A stretch of DNA of 64,000 nt from Strongylocentrotus purpuratus. Lineage: Eukaryota > Echinodermata > Echinoidea > Camarodonta > Strongylocentrotidae. The notes under the pieces were generated by a model, which was given only the letters and a program-made list of their open reading frames with translations, made no database searches and was not told the origin of the DNA. The stretch is from assembly GCF_000002235.5 (NCBI RefSeq), contig NW_022145599.1, positions 8,173,897 through 8,237,896 of the forward strand, in the 5' to 3' direction. The position numbers and the translations under genes were made by a program. Below, piece by piece: positions 1-13,300 of the stretch (position 1 is its first letter; each line of letters opens with the position of its first letter).

Positions 1-175
1 CTCAAGGGACATACAAATCATGGTCCCAAATCTACATAATTTTATAGTCCATTATTGAAGGGAAATATGATCTAAAAATCGTAATTGAGAGATAGTGAGA
101 GTGACCAGTGACAAGAATAGCCTGCCATAGTTAAGTCTAACTTAAAGTCAATCTTAGTCTTTGTGAAACACTCCC
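1..175. repeat. dispersed repeat, copy cut by window edge
   Basis: Shares long stretches with 3690-4065 (for example AGTCTTTGTGAAACACTCCC and TCCATTATTGAAGG). No coding content; probably a non-autonomous inverted-repeat element. Confidence 0.6.
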
Positions 176-431
176 CTGGGTCTTCAGAATGGCAATCTTT
201 GTCAGTCCCAGATGAAAACAATTATATTGGACTGATGAACACCTTTAAATACACAACTTGCATGCACAGATTTATCACAAGACAAAGATAATTGACATAT
301 CTTCGACCCTAGCTGGGACACCTCAAGCAATAAAATGCTTGGAAGAAAGCAGGCGGCTGCTTGCACCTTGACAGTTGATGCAAGAGATTTTCAGGATTTT
401 GAAAACATCACTGTTAAGATTGCATAATGTA

Positions 432-718
432 GAGGTGTCTCTTGGTCGAGTTGATATGTCATCTGACTGTGGATCACAAGGTCCGCGGTTCGAGTCCTGC
501 TGCCTCACTAATGTCCTTTGGCAAGACATTAATCTACATTTGCAACACTCGACCCATGTCATGTAAATGGGTACCTGGCAGGTATTAAGTCCTTAAATTC
601 TAAAGCGCTGTAATGGCAGCCATGCTAAAGCCATGGTAATAATTGTGGAGCGCCAGGAGTGTCAAGGCTTACAGACATGAGCGCTATACAAGAACCTGCT
701 ATTATTATTATTATAATG
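432..718 (+). mobile_element. tRNA-derived SINE
   Basis: A tRNA-like head has an A-box-like TGGTCGAGTTG and a B-box GGTTCGAGTCC (about 488-498). A body of some 200 bases ends in GCGCTATACAAGAAC and an ATT-repeat tail. It lies in the TMEM94 intron after exon 18, opposite in orientation to the gene. Confidence 0.8.
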
Positions 719-768
719 AGGAGAATAGAGATGAGATGCAAGTACAGAGAGTCTATGTAAAACATTAC

Positions 769-910
769 CCTGCTTCTAAGCTCTTGGTCTCGGGAGAAGT
801 GGACGAATCTTATACAGGCATTGTCCAGCTGCTCAAGGAGGGCTACAATGTCTCCTTTTGCCTGATAGTTACTTGTTACCATGCCGATGAAGATCTGCCC
901 ACACTGAGAT
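769..910 (-). CDS. TMEM94: TMEM94 coding exon 18 (last in window)
   Basis: Codes SQCGQIFIGMVTSNYQAKGD and DNACIRFVHFSRDQELRSR, matching human SGQIFMGMVSSQYQARLD and VNACIRFVYFSLEDELKSK, the P-domain-like block. Donor GTAATG; the next exon is beyond position 1. Confidence 0.96.
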
Positions 911-1311
911 CTGGATGAATGAGAGAGAGAGAAAAAGAATGAGTTTACATTCACACAGATAATGGTTCATGTGGGTTAAAGGTTAAGAAGACCAATACAT
1001 GGAGAGAGAAGGGGATGGAGAAATAAGAGTAGGAGTAGGAGAAAGAGCTTAGGTCATGGACAGAAGAGAGTAAGAGAAAGAGAGGTCTGTGGGATGAGAG
1101 GATGGAGAAAGATTTGTTTATGTAAATTGTAGGGTGGAAGATAGCTCTTTCTTGAGTTCTGTCATACTGATAGTGTTTGTGCAGGATCCGTCCAACCTTG
1201 TGCATTGCCATCTTAACCATCATCCTCATTATCCTCATCCTTATTAGCATCCTCATCATAATCACCATCATCATCCTCATCGTAAGCATCATCCTCATCA
1301 TCAACTTCATC

Positions 1312-1387
<76 letters not shown>

Positions 1388-4300
1388 CCATCATCATCAT
1401 CTCATTAATCCTCCTCCTCCTCACCTATTTCACAATCATCACCATCATTAAAATCATCATCATTATCATCAAAATCATCATCATCATCATCATACAATGA
1501 CTTACTTGCAGCATTCTTCAGCACTTCTTATTGTTCCATGTTTATTCATGGTCGAATCTAGGCTGTGGTATTTCCTTGTGCGGTGGACAGCTGTATTGGG
1601 TTCTCTGCTTGTATCCATATCCCAAGAGGATCTGAGTCAAAATATACCACATGTACAAATAGCACATCATCATAATTATAGCATAATCACAGCTGTTGAA
1701 AATAAAACATATTATAATTCCCCTCTCATCCACAATCCTTTTCTCTCTGAAAGGCCCCTTCTTTGAAATGTTAGAATCCCTCCTCAAATATCATCCCACC
1801 CACGCCGAGGGAAGGTTTCATTGACAAGATATGAGTAGGAAATACATAAAAAAGTAATCTACCGGTACCGCAAAACGTGAAAATAAAATATGTATTTTCA
1901 GAATTAAAAAATTCATCCAAAATGAATTCTCAACGAGCAAAAAGAATAACATTGATACAGTGTGTACATTTATTTGATAGGACAAGAGACTGATCTGATT
2001 TCAACAAAAATCTTTGAATTTCACAAGAGAAAGATTGCTTTTATGTCACGTAATGTACAAAAATCTGGATGAAAAAACAAGACATCGATCCACAATTCTA
2101 TGTACCTTCTTCCTTTGTTGTCAATGTGATAGTTTTGTGTCCAAGTAATAATGATTAATTTTTTTTCTTCTTTGTTTAAAGTGACTCGGTAACACTGCCT
2201 CAGGTTTTGAAACAAAATCTTGAATTTAGCTCATGCTGCACCATAATTATAAACCTATAGGTCATTCAGGAATCCTATGACTTTTACAAGCCAATGGCAT
2301 TATCGAGATATCTATGACAGGAAGTCAAAATTTCATTTTTTGTTTTCCTGATGGATTTTATAACACTACAGTCTATTAGGAAAAATGAGTATGGTAAAAC
2401 CGGTCACTCAAAGATTTTTACTTTTTTGAGGCACTTCATGATCATTTTGAAGCGCAATTTTTTTAGGGCTTCAATATTAAACCATATCACAGACACTAAT
2501 AACACATGGGGCCATACATCTCAGATTTGTAAAACTGGAAACATTGTTAAACGATGCCTTTAAAAAAACACTAAAAAAAAACCAAGTAGCTAGCTATCAT
2601 ACCTGGCCAAGCCTGGTATCTCAGGCATATCATGATCATCAGAACGCTTGTGATGGGGAGGTAACTCAATATAATAATCTCCAAGACGATCATCAATCGA
2701 CTCTGCCATCGGCTGGTAGGCAAACGCAGTACAGTACGAGGATAAGGTCGCTCTCTGGTAAAAATCTAGAATTTTCTTGCTGCAAGTAATAATAATAATA
2801 ATAATAATAATAGCCAAATAGTCCACTCCAAATTTTATTAAACCGAAATGGAAATTCTTTTTGCCCATTTGATCTTGAGCCCGGCAGCCACTGAGCAGCG
2901 CCAGATCGACGTTGCTCTATCCCTTATTGTTGAATGCCAAACAAGGTAGCAACAACTCCCATCTTTTAACGTCTTTTGGTATGACGCGGCCGGGATTCGA
3001 ACCCACGACCTCCCGGTTGTGAGGCGGACGCTCTACTGACTGAGCCAACACTCCGGTATTGATGTTAAAGAAAATTGTGTTATTAGATCAAAATTAAATT
3101 GGATAATTTTGTAATTCAAATAAGACACATCTTTAAGCCTATTCGCACTTAGTTTGGCCAGGAGGGATTAGACCTCCCTGCACTGGCAGGTGGTTATCTC
3201 ATCAAATCAGCTCTTAATTAACATGAAAAAAGGGGACCATGGTGGATCAATGGGTACCACTTAGGCATTGTTGGCTGTATAGAGGGCACAAGTAGCTACA
3301 AGTAGTGCAGTCCCACTTTGAGTGCATGAGAGTGTATCTGTCCTACACATGCACGATAGAAAAACCATCTTATTATCAAACAAAACAGTCTAACATTCTC
3401 CTTCCATGAGATATAATAGCATTACATTCTTAAACATGCTTCACCAAATAATCATTACCTTTCATTTTCTGTTAGTGAAAAGAGGTTAGAGCCATCCCAG
3501 AATTCTGAGCAGAGGTCAAGGAGGAGACTAGCACTTCCTTGGGTCAAAAGCTGCTTACATCCTACAAAATACAGAAAGACAGTGTTACCATCCCATCTCA
3601 TTAGAAGGAGTGGTTGTTCATATTTCCCTAGTCATTAAAGCTAATCTTGAGCTCTGGTATGGGCATCGTATGTCAAGAGATCATGGCTATAATTCATTCC
3701 GGATCATGGTCACAATTCTACAGAATTTACATTTTTTTTACATTCCATTATTGAAGGAAAAAATATTATCTAAAGATCATAATTTCAAAAAAGAATTCCC
3801 TCTAATTTTACATCTGGGTCAAGGCTTGTCAAGGGCATAAATCGCATACCGTAGTACAAGTACAAGTCTTAAATATAAGTTTAGTTTACATGCAATGCAA
3901 GTAAAAAAAAATCTTCAACAATGGACTATCAAAAATGTAAATTCTGTAGATTTGTGACGTCCCTTGAGAGACCAACGGTGAGAGCAACCAGTGGCATGAA
4001 TGTCCTGCCATAGTTCAAGTCCAACTTAAGTCGATCTTAGTCTTTGTGAAACACTCCCCTGATGGAGTAATTGTTGTGTAATAGAAATGTAAACATATGC
4101 ATCAGAAGTTTCAAGCAAAAAGATTATTGCTCAACATTAAATAGAAATGAATCTCTATAGTATTCACATGTCTGAGTGCTTCTGGTAATATAAAAGGCAT
4201 TTATTCAATGAAAGTGATAAAATATTTGATATGATGCATACAGATTGTAACACACCTGTAGACGCTTGCTGAACCAAGACTGACAATGTGTGAGGAGCTG

Positions 4301-7300
4301 GGATGCGTTTCTTGATGAACGATCGAGACCTAGCAAATCTCCTACCTCCCACATCATTCTCGTCGGCATCACTCTGTGATATAAAAACAAAATGACAACA
4401 ATGGGAAATAGTGACATCACCAATTTGATAGATCATTGTGTACCGGTAATTATTTAATGCTGAATGTGATAACATCATAGGGGAGGTGTGATGGCTCAGG
4501 GGTAGGGCAGTGGTCTTGTAACTGGGAGTTGCCGAGTTCAAAACCAAGTCAATACGCTCGTGCCCTTTGGTAAGGCATTAATCCTCATTACCAAGTTCCT
4601 TTGCAGAGGACTTAAAGCAGTCGGTTCCCTGGTCGCTTATTAACAAGCAAATACATGCTTTCTTAGCATTCAGGTCAAACAAACAAACAAATAAATAAAT
4701 AAGGTTAAATGAACCAGAATGCTCACTACTAGCAATTTTGATAAATCTGATCGGTATCAACATCTACAACATCAATTATGATATCAATAATCTTCACCAT
4801 CATCATGATCTGCATCATCATCATTTTCTTCTTCTTCTTCTTCTTCATTATCATCACTGTCACTTTCACCATTTAATCATTATAAATCATCATCATCATT
4901 CACATATTTATGTTTAACATTATCATTGCTGTCATTATCAAGATCATTGTGTATGTGTGTGCTTGCATTATGATCATATTTTTATAATTTATGTTATTTA
5001 TCTTCTCGTTGTCTGTTACAGGGCCCCTATTACAAGCAGAATTCTTCTGCCCGTAGGTCCTAACCATTATCTTGTATATTGTCACTTTAAATTGTTTTAC
5101 AAAGGTTGAATAAAGATTTGAACTGAATTGAATTGAATTGAAAGGTTGTCATTTATAATACTATCTCGTTTAAAGGTACTTTGTCCCATGTGATTGCAAT
5201 CACTAAAGTCGATTCAACAACTAATGGTCATTATTTACCCACTTAAAGCCCTTTCGTTTTGAGGGAAGTTCTAAATTGGTATTATCTTACAGATGCCCTT
5301 GGAATTTCACCTTTTTGGGGGGCCTGCAAATGGGACATAGTACCTTTAAGCAAAGAAGAACTTACAGGTAGTTTGTAAAGTGCTAACTTCTGCTTTAGTT
5401 CAAAGCTCTCCGTTGCTTGGTCTGTGAAACCCATCACTTGAGCTATCTGGCAAAGACACCTGATGCATGAGAGGAAGAGAGAGAGAGAGGGGGAGAGGGA
5501 GAGAGAGAGAGGGGGGGGGGGGGGAGAGGGAGAGAGAGAGGGGGAGAGGGAGAGAGAGAGAGGGGGAGAGGGAGAGACAGACAGACAGAGAGACAGACAG
5601 AGAGACAGACAGAGACAGACAGAGACAGACAGACAGAGACAGAGAGAGAGAGAGGAGGAATAGGAGATTATGAAATAATTCATTTCGATCAATGGAACAA
5701 GAATACAGATAAAACATTTCTTTGTTATATACATATCATATATACAAATTGAAAATACTTTGGTGGGAAAAAAAGGCTAATTCTGCAATTCATTTGATGG
5801 CCATGAATTACAGGTAGTTGTGACAAAGACCCTATATTGATGGGAACACCTTTTTAATCACCTATTATCTTGCATCTCTACATAATAATAATAATAATAA
5901 TAATAGCCTAATAGTCCACTCCAAATTTTATTAAACCGAAACGGAAATTCTTTTTGCCCAATTGATCGTGAGCCAGGCAGCCACTGAGCAGCGCCCAGAT
6001 CGACCTTGCTCTATCCCTTATTGTTGAACGCCAAACAAGGTAGCAACAACTCCCATCTTTTAACGTCTTTTGGTATGACGCGGCCGGGGTTCGAACCCAC
6101 GACCTCCCGGTTGTGAGGCGGACGCTCTACTGACAGAGCCAACACTCCGGTACAACCAACCAAGGTAATGATACAAAATAATTATGAAGAATACTAGTCA
6201 ACAAAAAGGGATAATTAGTATTAAACTTCTCTGTTTAGTTGTAAAATCTAGGTAATACAACAAAACAATTATAGAGAATACAATTAAGTGTAGAAAACGG
6301 GAATGAATAGTACCTTCTCTGGGACACATGCATGTAATGTTTGCTCTCTTCCGTGTTCACGGTGGAAGCAACATGGTCCATGAAAGAGCTGTGCGTCTCT
6401 ACTGTGTTAGCATTACAGGTGTTCATCAGTATAGTCAGACCCTGTGAGGAGAAGAGAAGAGAACACACATTTAAGGTTACTAATCTATTTCCACTTTTTT
6501 TTTTTTAATCACGTCATTACAGAATTAAATGAACTGAACTGAACTGAAAATATACAAGCTACATTAGCTTGTCAAAAAAATTGATGTTTGATGATTGATG
6601 ATTGTTTTACCCAACTGCTAAGAAAGCATGTATATGCTGGTAAGTAAGTAGCCAGGGGACCTAGGGCTTTAAGTCCTCTTCAAGGGACGACATGCTTGCC
6701 AAACCTGATTTTGTCAAATGAGCATGTTGTGCATCTTTGAAAATGAGTTTGCTCAAAAATAATTATCATATTAAAAAGGTCATCCAATGAAGTAGACTTG
6801 TATTAGACTTTAGATGAAATGAATAGTGTTTAGATACAAAGTGATTGAAAAGGATAGAGACAACGACAAAGAAAGACAGAAGAAAGCAAAACTAACAATT
6901 AGAGAATGAGGAAAAGGGAAGAGAGAGATAAAAAGGCAGAAACAGACAGACATACAGACAGAGAGAGGGAGGGAGAGGAGAAAAAGCAAACTCAAACTTT
7001 ATGCTTTCTTACCATTGGTTTTAGAGAACTGATGTGTCTATCCCAGTTTGTTTCATCAAACTCGACACCATACAAACCCTGTAAGAAACAAAATGTATGA
7101 TCTTTGTTTAAACATAGGCAATATAACTCACATAGAGTCAAAAATACACATTCATCTTTCTTGAAAAGAACATTAAATGACATTTTCAAAAATCTTGTTA
7201 TATATTACGGAATCCTCAATGTGAAGCAGAATTTGTATAAACTCACTTTATGGCAAATACATTTGTCAACAACTCAACATAAATCGTAACAGAAAATAAA

Positions 7301-10300
7301 TTCACTATCCCTATGCAGCAACTTTTACGTAAGAGTGATGGCAAAACTGGTTGAACCATACTTTGTCTTGACATCCTTCCATAACAAGCTCTTGCATCAT
7401 CAAAAGACCTATACCTGCACTATCACAGTATCTTTGTGTATTGTTAGTGGCTATTAGGTAAATGTTTTTCAGGGGTCAGTCTTTGTGACTGGGATATAAT
7501 AATTAATTGTCTAACTTACCGATGAATCTTGAGAGAGGGTCAGCACTTCTGCATGATGCTCAGGAAAGTGATCTGTCAGAGAGGGAAAAATAAGGCAATC
7601 TTGAAGAGTAAGAAAGATTCATTGATCCAGAGTCTTAGAATATAGCCACTAGAAAAGGACACTCCTATATGTACATGTACTTGAATCTTCTCCATTCATT
7701 CACAAGAGTGCCAAATCTCCCAAGAATTGAAATCTTCTATAAGTACTGAAGTACCGAAATTCACATTTGCACAACATAAATTTGAGCTAGGTTTAAAGGC
7801 CCACTGTACTACTTGTAGCTACTTGCTCCCTCTATATAGAAAACAATGCCTAATCGGTGACCATTCGCCCACCATGATCCTCTTTTTCTTATGTTAATTG
7901 AGAGCTGAGTTGATGAGATAGCCACCTGTCAGTGACCTTCCTGGGTGGTCTAATTCCTCCTAGCCAAACTAGTACAGATGGGCTTTAATGCTTTGCACGA
8001 TTCTCTTTACAAACAAATCCTCATGTCATCATGGTAAGAAGATTATCAATAAAATCTCTTCTTATTTGACTTCTGCAAAACTTGATGGGTCATAAAACAC
8101 AACATGTTTACTTCAAGATGGAAGAAGAATGGAATGTTACCTTCATTATTAAGCTTAGATTTTGATCTTTTCTTCCCTTTCTCTGTCTCATCTGCGCCAA
8201 AGACAGAGTCCTCACTGCATAAACTATCTGAGTCATCATCGGACAAACTACTCATGAAGAACACTTTCTCTGGGGTGGGGTCAGGCGTTGATAAGATACC
8301 CCTCTTGTCGACACAGCAAAGAGACTAATTAAATTGAATACAACAAAGATTATGCTCAAAATCATCATTAGATAGACTGCTCATGAAGAACTCTTTCTCA
8401 GGGGAGGGGGAGGTGGGGGGGGGGGGGGGGGGGGGGCGTTGATAAGATCCCCCTCTTGTCGACACGGCAAAGAGACTGAGCAAGCAACAAAACAATGTCT
8501 ATCAAAAACCATATCATAAAGATTCCTGATTAGGCAATGACTCTCCTGATCTATGTGATGTAAATATGTAAATGATACAAGTAGAAATATATTTCTTAAA
8601 GTCATTGAATGCTACATACTGGCAGGGTCATAATATCCATAACAAATAATGACCCAACATAACTTTCTATACAATCTTATTTGATTTATACAGGCTTATG
8701 ATAAAAATTTCAGCTATCTGTGTAGCTATGATTTTAATAATTTACAGTATAACATAACAAGTTTTTTCTTACTTGCACTGTAAACTTTATAGCAACCATC
8801 AAATTATTCATCAGAAAATTAGATACCGAGAGCGGTAATAATATATTTATATCTGTAAAGCGCTTTGAGAGGGCCTTCGGTCCTGAAAAGCGCTATATAA
8901 GAACTAGCTATTATAATTCTTATTATTATTATTATTAATAAAATCAGTGTATTTCATCAGTTTTATGCAATTCTACTCACAGTTACAGATCCTAATCCCT
9001 GAAGCAAGTTGCCTGTTCTCGGTAGATGAGATGAAGTACCAAAAAAGCTTGATTTGGAGCGCTGCCATACTGGTAACCATGGTAACCTTTCATCCTATAA
9101 GAAAATAGAAAATCAATTATTCTAATATTACTTTTTATCTCTACAAATTTCCTAGCAAGCATAAAGCCTTGCTCATACTTGCTGCAGTAAACCACACGAA
9201 AACTACAGAAAAAAAATTAAGAGTAAATGAATGGCAAATGGAGGTTTAAAAAAAGGACTCCTTAAATACTCGCTTATCTGTGCATTCATAGATATGGAAA
9301 CTTAAATTGCCCTGCATATTAGTCATATCATTTTTACCTAGGCTTCAGTTTTTTTTTTAATAATTTTTTTTTAGGCGGTTGACTATGCTGTGTGAACGTA
9401 GTCGAACACCTACAGAGCATAACAATGAAAGGTATCCACAAAATTCGTCTATTAGAAATGCAGTTTGTATTTTCATTTGGATAGTTTCAGAAGGAAGTAT
9501 AAAACAAGATCCAGATTTTTTCTATCAGTTTTATTTTACTCACCACGATCTGTGTGTCTTCTTCGCTATCCTGGAATTCACGGTCTGACTCTGGAAGCTG
9601 AGAGAAAATTGACAATTGATAACATTAAGTTAGGGTATGGACAAAAACCATTTAATCTGTCAGCCAGTTTCACTAAGATTTTCCTCACCTGACAGAATAG
9701 TTGTTTAGAATACCGGTGATTTTCAACTAATTACACTATGAATTCTGACAACACTTCTTTTGAACTTGAGAAAGGAATATCTTCACTACTTCTCCAAATA
9801 AAGAGAGAAGCAAAAGAAAACAAGATGAACAGAGAAAACTGTCCTCATTGGAGGAAATGTCACCTTGCTGCGTCCTTTTGTCCCCAACGATGTATGAAAA
9901 TGGGTGTACTGGAAGAAGAAGGATCACACTATCTACTTTCTCAAAGTTAAGATAAATAGTCCTTGCTGAAAATGCACCTTTTTAATTCATGAATGATATT
10001 CTGCAGTTGTGAGTTGGCCAAAGGAGGTGCACACCGTCTTCCTCATTTGTTTGATCTTTAATATGTTTGATCCTATGTTTGACCTTATGTATGTTTGATT
10101 TCGTTTTTATTGTTATTATTATATATGCATGATTTATTGAATGAAGAACAGATTTATAATTTGTGTGTTTATTATAAGTTTTGGTTAATAATTTTCAGTC
10201 GGACAATGGTGCGCTCAGAGACACCCGTATTAAGCGCCTAATAAATGTTGTGTATTATTATTATTATTATCCCAGCAACAAACAACATAAGATATGAGGG

Positions 10301-13300
10301 CAGCAACCATGCTACACGTCTAACGATCAAGGACCTCTAGAAGACAGACAGTGGGGTCTTTCACTGTAAAGTCGAGACTCTTGTCTTCATTGAGGAACGT
10401 GCCCAAATAATGCTATCTGTTACAGACCAAGAGGTAGGACTTTCTACCACTTATCTAGGTGTTCCCTTCAGAGCTTCTACGACAATACCACCACAACCTG
10501 CTGAAGATAATACAATCTTCTTAGACTTTTTATTATTTATGGAACGATCAGACACTGTTACTGATCCCACGCAAAACACCAAGGCAGCCGAACGCTTATT
10601 CTCTTATGCTGGACCATCCACCTGGAACACTCTACCACAACACCTCCACCTATGTAGTACAGAAGACACTTTCGAAAAGAAACTCTTTCCATCTTGAATC
10701 CATAATGTATGTTTTGAGTATCTGAATTTCATTTCGTTCATAATATCTTAATTACTGTTCCTTGTTTGATTGTTATGGTTTGTATGTTTCTTTTCTGTTG
10801 TAATAGCGCTCTGATCAGTTTGTCTATAATAGCGCTCAAAAAGAATCAATTATTATTATTATTATTATCATCATCACTGTGTGTCTTGTTTTCAAGTACA
10901 GGGAACGCGCCGAGAAGTACTTCTTCTCCGTTGGCCCCTGATTCTTCTCATCGTGAAACTAGAGTCAAGGAAGGTACACGCACTAATTTACTCAGCTCAG
11001 ACACACACGGCAGAGATGATGAAGACGTGGCTGACAGACCAGAAGAAAGTTCAAATGCATCCCAGTCATTAAAAATCTGCAAGAGCGATGATGGAACAAT
11101 CTGACAGCTCTTGAGACTGACATTGCCGATCTAGTGAATCCTAAAATAGATCTCAGCTTGCCCCCGAGACCGACTTGTCGCAACGGCCAATGAAAGGAAA
11201 ATCAATGAGCTGAACATTGTTCACACCACATGATCAAATTGTTTAAACATTATTTGAAATCCCAATTCATGACGAATCCCATCAATTACCTCCACGTAAT
11301 ATGACAAGGAAACTCATCTAAAGACAAAAACTATTTAAATGTTTGCTTATTCACTATCTGCAAATCTAGAGAACAAGAAGTTTTGTGACTTACTTGAGTC
11401 TTTCACTTGAAACAGTATGTAAATAAGTGAACGCACGAGACTGGTCACATTATAGATTTTGTCATTATACGCATTGATGATGAAGAGCTGATTAGTGCTC
11501 TGGAAGTGTCATCATTTCTCACTGATCATGCTGCAATACACTGTAATTTGAAATTAAATAAGCCTACCGGTACTAGCCAACCAAGTGCTGAGACTTTTTC
11601 CTCTTCTCAATGCCGAATTACGACCGTCAACCTCGGCCAAGCTAGGTCAAAGTCATATTACTCAAGGTCATTCAAGGTGAATGACTGACAGGTCACCACA
11701 AGTTGGTATTTTCGCTACTCGATAGATAGGTCGTCAATTCGCAAAGCTATTTCCAGGACTGAGAAGACCTTCTGCATTGTTGATCTTCAACAAAATCAAC
11801 GGATACGTCTCTTAACTGTTCATCATGGCGGTCACTCGCCGTCGCCATTGATCATCCTCGCGCTCAATGGTGCAATGCCTGTATTCTTTTTGCAATTAGT
11901 GATTATTTTGTAAATGTTACTGATCTGATGTGTCCTATTTGAGTTGCATTAGATTCAATACTAAAATATATTTCTGGAATCCTTTGGTACTATTATTCAG
12001 GGTTGTTAAGTAACCTTTACTAGATTAATCAGTTAATTCAATTGAGCTATCGCACGTGACAATCCATTCCATTCTTAGTAGACAAATTCAACCTATTAAG
12101 ATAAAGATACAAGACCCCTGGTTTTCATTTCTTTTCTCCTTATTCATCATTTGTTTTCTTCTCTACGCCCTAATCCGTTTTAACCCTGTAAGGACACGTT
12201 CTTATTTTTTGTAGCTGTTTTCCCCCAATTTATGTTATTGTTGTTGTTGTAGATAGTATACTTTTAGTCTATTTTTATTTTTATATTGTGTAAATTATAT
12301 TTTTGTGTGTGTTCATTTGTCTATTTTTATGAGTATACATGTATTGATTATTCTGATTGTATGTTTTACCATGGCTTGGAACCCTTTGAAAAACAGCTTA
12401 TAGCTGACAAGGGCAATCATTCATCCCATGAGTGGAGAATAAATAAATAAAATAAAAAACAGACAAACTTACAGACAGACAAAGAAAGACAGAAAGAGAA
12501 AGGGGAGTAAGAAACACAGAAAAAAGGATTCTCTCAGAGTGGGGAACCATGCTCACTTCTTGCATTGTTTTCATTTCAAACATAGATAGTGAAAAGCAGA
12601 TATAAAGAGATACATAGACAAATAAAAATTAGGCATTTCAAGTATTTGAACAAACTTACCTTAAGATGTTTAGACTTGTGGAAGAGAGTGACGATTCTTG
12701 CGCTACCAAAGTGATTGAGTGAGATCCAGATCAATGGTAGGCACAGAGGCAGCAATGGCAAGACTGTGTGAACCTAAAATCAGAAACAAATTTTGATTCA
12801 TTTTGATTTGAAGATAAATATATCACTTGTTGTATTGCTAGACATTTGTATGAAACTAATTTTATCTTTATTAATGTACCAAATCATGTCACTGTAACGG
12901 TTGAGTAAGTAGAACTGATTAAAAAAGGAGTTTGTGGCCATAGATTAAAGACTTAATATGAATTTACTTACAGCTGGGCAAAAAGATACACAGTGAGTTC
13001 AATATTGCATGCCATACTATAAAACAAGAAACTTTCAAACATGAAAATTCCATGAATTGTTAAGGATCCCAAGGAATATTCAGGAATTGCAAAAATGTGT
13101 CAAATGTGATTCAATTATTTTACAGAATGAAACTTGTGTGGAGCTGAACCACTCACAATTCTGATTTTACAGTAAGGGTGGGGGGGGGGGGGGGTTAAAT
13201 GTACAAAATAATGTAAGCTAACAAATCGGTCGGACAATACAGTCAAAGTGGTAGGTGATGAATTGTCCTTTTAAAATGAAGATGTCAGAGATCTAAACAA

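Noticed and set aside
951-1500. Long Met/Ile-rich open frames
   Set aside because: They are translations of the ATC microsatellite.
2983-3056. tRNA gene on the minus strand (good A and B boxes; also at 6078-6151, 14937-15003)
   Set aside because: Each is the head of a longer repeated unit with a simple-repeat tail, present in several copies and inside introns; treated as SINEs.
5282-5734. Ser/Leu- and Arg/Glu-rich frames
   Set aside because: Repeat translations of the GA/GACA tract; only the short exon-13 part is coding.
11506-11688. 60-codon frame as a host gene
   Set aside because: It reads as a LINE endonuclease end (TDHAAIHCNL) and is part of a decayed element.
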